NCBI GenBank assembly: GCA_963976395.1
Contig: CAXBLG010000116.1
Coordinates: forward strand, 1 to 6,929
Direction: 5' to 3'
DNA length: 6,929 nt
From: UBA11612 sp963976395
GTDB lineage: Bacteria > Pseudomonadota > Alphaproteobacteria > Rhodospirillales > Rhodospirillaceae
Shown: positions 6,472 to 6,929 of the stretch, one piece after another
How positions within the stretch are numbered: the stretch's first letter is position 1
Layout of the letters: every line of letters starts with the position of its first letter
Translations under genes and position numbers: made by a program
Notes under the pieces: model-generated
Databases searched by the model: none
Told to the model about the DNA's origin: nothing
What the model saw: the letters and a program-made list of their open reading frames with translations, nothing else

Positions 6472-6631
6472 CCTTGAAAAACGTATTGCAAAGCTGGAAA
6501 GGAAGCCCGCTGACGAACCGCTCATCATCGAGCGTGTTTTCGTTGAGGTAGGGGTATTCGGCGAAGATGGAAAACTGAAACAGACCCTGTTTTCTCGTCA
6601 CGTGCCGGGTAGGAAGATCGAGTATTACTAG
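6455..6631 (+). CDS. Small hypothetical protein (58 aa)
   Basis: Starts at ATG 6455 inside the preceding gene, with GGAGG at 6441-6445 as ribosome site, and stops with TAG at 6629-6631. The first part (MASLLSLEKRIAKLERKP) is a short amphipathic, probably coiled-coil helix with leucines at heptad-like spacing. It could pair with the helix at the end of the upstream protein. The second part (PLIIERVFVEVGVFGEDG) looks like beta strands with a turn. No signal peptide or membrane segment is present. I do not recognise the family. The overlap with the upstream gene, two good ribosome sites and similar composition suggest that the two proteins act together. Confidence 0.7.
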   Translation: MASLLSLEKRIAKLERKPADEPLIIERVFVEVGVFGEDGKLKQTLFSRHVPGRKIEYY

Positions 6632-6670
6632 GCTAGGCAGCACTTCCCCATTCTCTCTACCCCTCACAGA

Positions 6671-6676
6671 CATAAT
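6671..6676 (+). promoter_or_regulatory. Possible -10 element of the Sel1 gene
   Basis: CATAAT lies 16 bases before the Sel1 start codon, in the 61-base gap after the 58-aa gene. It is close to the TATAAT consensus, but no -35 box is visible at the right spacing and no clear ribosome site precedes the ATG. The Sel1 gene may therefore have its own promoter, but support is weak. Confidence 0.2.
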
Positions 6677-6692
6677 CTGCCAGACTTCCCCG

Positions 6693-6929
6693 ATGAAACG
6701 ATTACTCATCCTACCTGTCCTGCTCCTAACCCTCTTGGTGGGAACCCCTGCGTTCTCTGCTGATTTCCAAAAGGGTGTAACCGCATACGAGAGTGGGGAC
6801 TTCGCAACTGCTCTGCGGGAATGGACACCTCTTGCCGAACAAGGGTATGCCACCGCCCAGTCCAATCTGGGACAGATGTACCGCCAAGGAAAAGGTGTTC
6901 CACAGGACGATAAGACTGCGGTGAAGTGG
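6693..6929 (+). CDS. Sel1-repeat protein with signal peptide, 5' part (continues at 56-412 if circular)
   Basis: The first 79 codons of a Sel1-repeat gene run off the window end without a stop. The N-terminus is a clear Sec signal peptide: MKR, a leucine-rich hydrophobic core (about residues 4-17) and a cleavage area TPAFSA (18-23), so the mature protein is exported, probably to the periplasm. A helical entry segment follows (GVTAYESGDFATALREWTPLAEQG), a common start for these proteins, then the first Sel1 repeat. Joined through the 55-base end overlap, the frame continues at 56 to the stop at 412, making 197 residues. No strong ribosome site is visible. On a replicative element it would be cargo. 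Alternatively, it is a different chromosomal paralogue bordering the element. Confidence 0.9.
   Translation, partial: MKRLLILPVLLLTLLVGTPAFSADFQKGVTAYESGDFATALREWTPLAEQGYATAQSNLGQMYRQGKGVPQDDKTAVKW
6875..6929. repeat. Right copy of 55-bp exact terminal direct repeat
   Basis: Identical to 1-55 over its full length. The base before it (A6874) differs from the base before the internal copy (T108), so the window opens exactly at the left edge of a repeat shared with 109-163. That is where a graph-based assembler would break or close the sequence. Confidence 0.95.

Noticed and set aside
1..6929. CRISPR array, retron or diversity-generating retroelement
   Set aside because: The only regular repeats are coding Sel1 units and the two attachment-region repeats. 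There is no spacer-repeat pattern, Cas protein or reverse transcriptase motif.

Overview
This window most likely holds a small mobile genetic element from a proteobacterium, probably an alphaproteobacterium. That guess rests on gene style and on the form of the Sel1 protein; no ribosomal or other phylogenetic marker is present. All genes read on the + strand. The first 55 bases (1-55) are identical to the last 55 (6875-6929). When the ends are joined through this overlap, one uninterrupted secreted Sel1-repeat gene runs from 6693 through the junction to 412. The simplest reading is a circular molecule of 6874 bp cut open inside a Sel1 repeat. The alternative is a linear locus whose assembly stopped at a shared Sel1 repeat on each side.

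Layout: 1-412 is the 3' part of the Sel1 gene. 413-951 is non-coding, with long G and C runs (473-507, 613-657) and then a repeat-rich stretch (about 700-950) that looks like an attachment and integrase-binding region. 952-2136 is a tyrosine integrase of the P4/DUF4102 type. 2129-2539 is a small putative HTH protein overlapping the integrase stop codon. 2680-2865 is an AlpA/excisionase-like HTH protein. 2862-6161 is a 1099-residue replication protein that fuses a Toprim primase-like half to a superfamily 2 helicase with a four-cysteine insert like the Fe-S cluster of XPD/DinG. 6202-6471 and 6455-6631 are two small overlapping genes; the first resembles small phage proteins often found near terminase genes. 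6693-6929 is the signal-peptide end of the Sel1 gene.

Working model (inference): the integrase and AlpA-like protein control integration and excision, possibly at a tRNA-Ser 3' end. The AlpA-like gene is translationally coupled to the primase-helicase, linking excision to replication. The two small genes may serve an accessory, possibly packaging-related, role. The Sel1 protein is exported cargo. No capsid, tail, portal, large terminase, relaxase or partition gene is visible. The gene set fits a phage-satellite-like integrative element or a small integrative plasmid.
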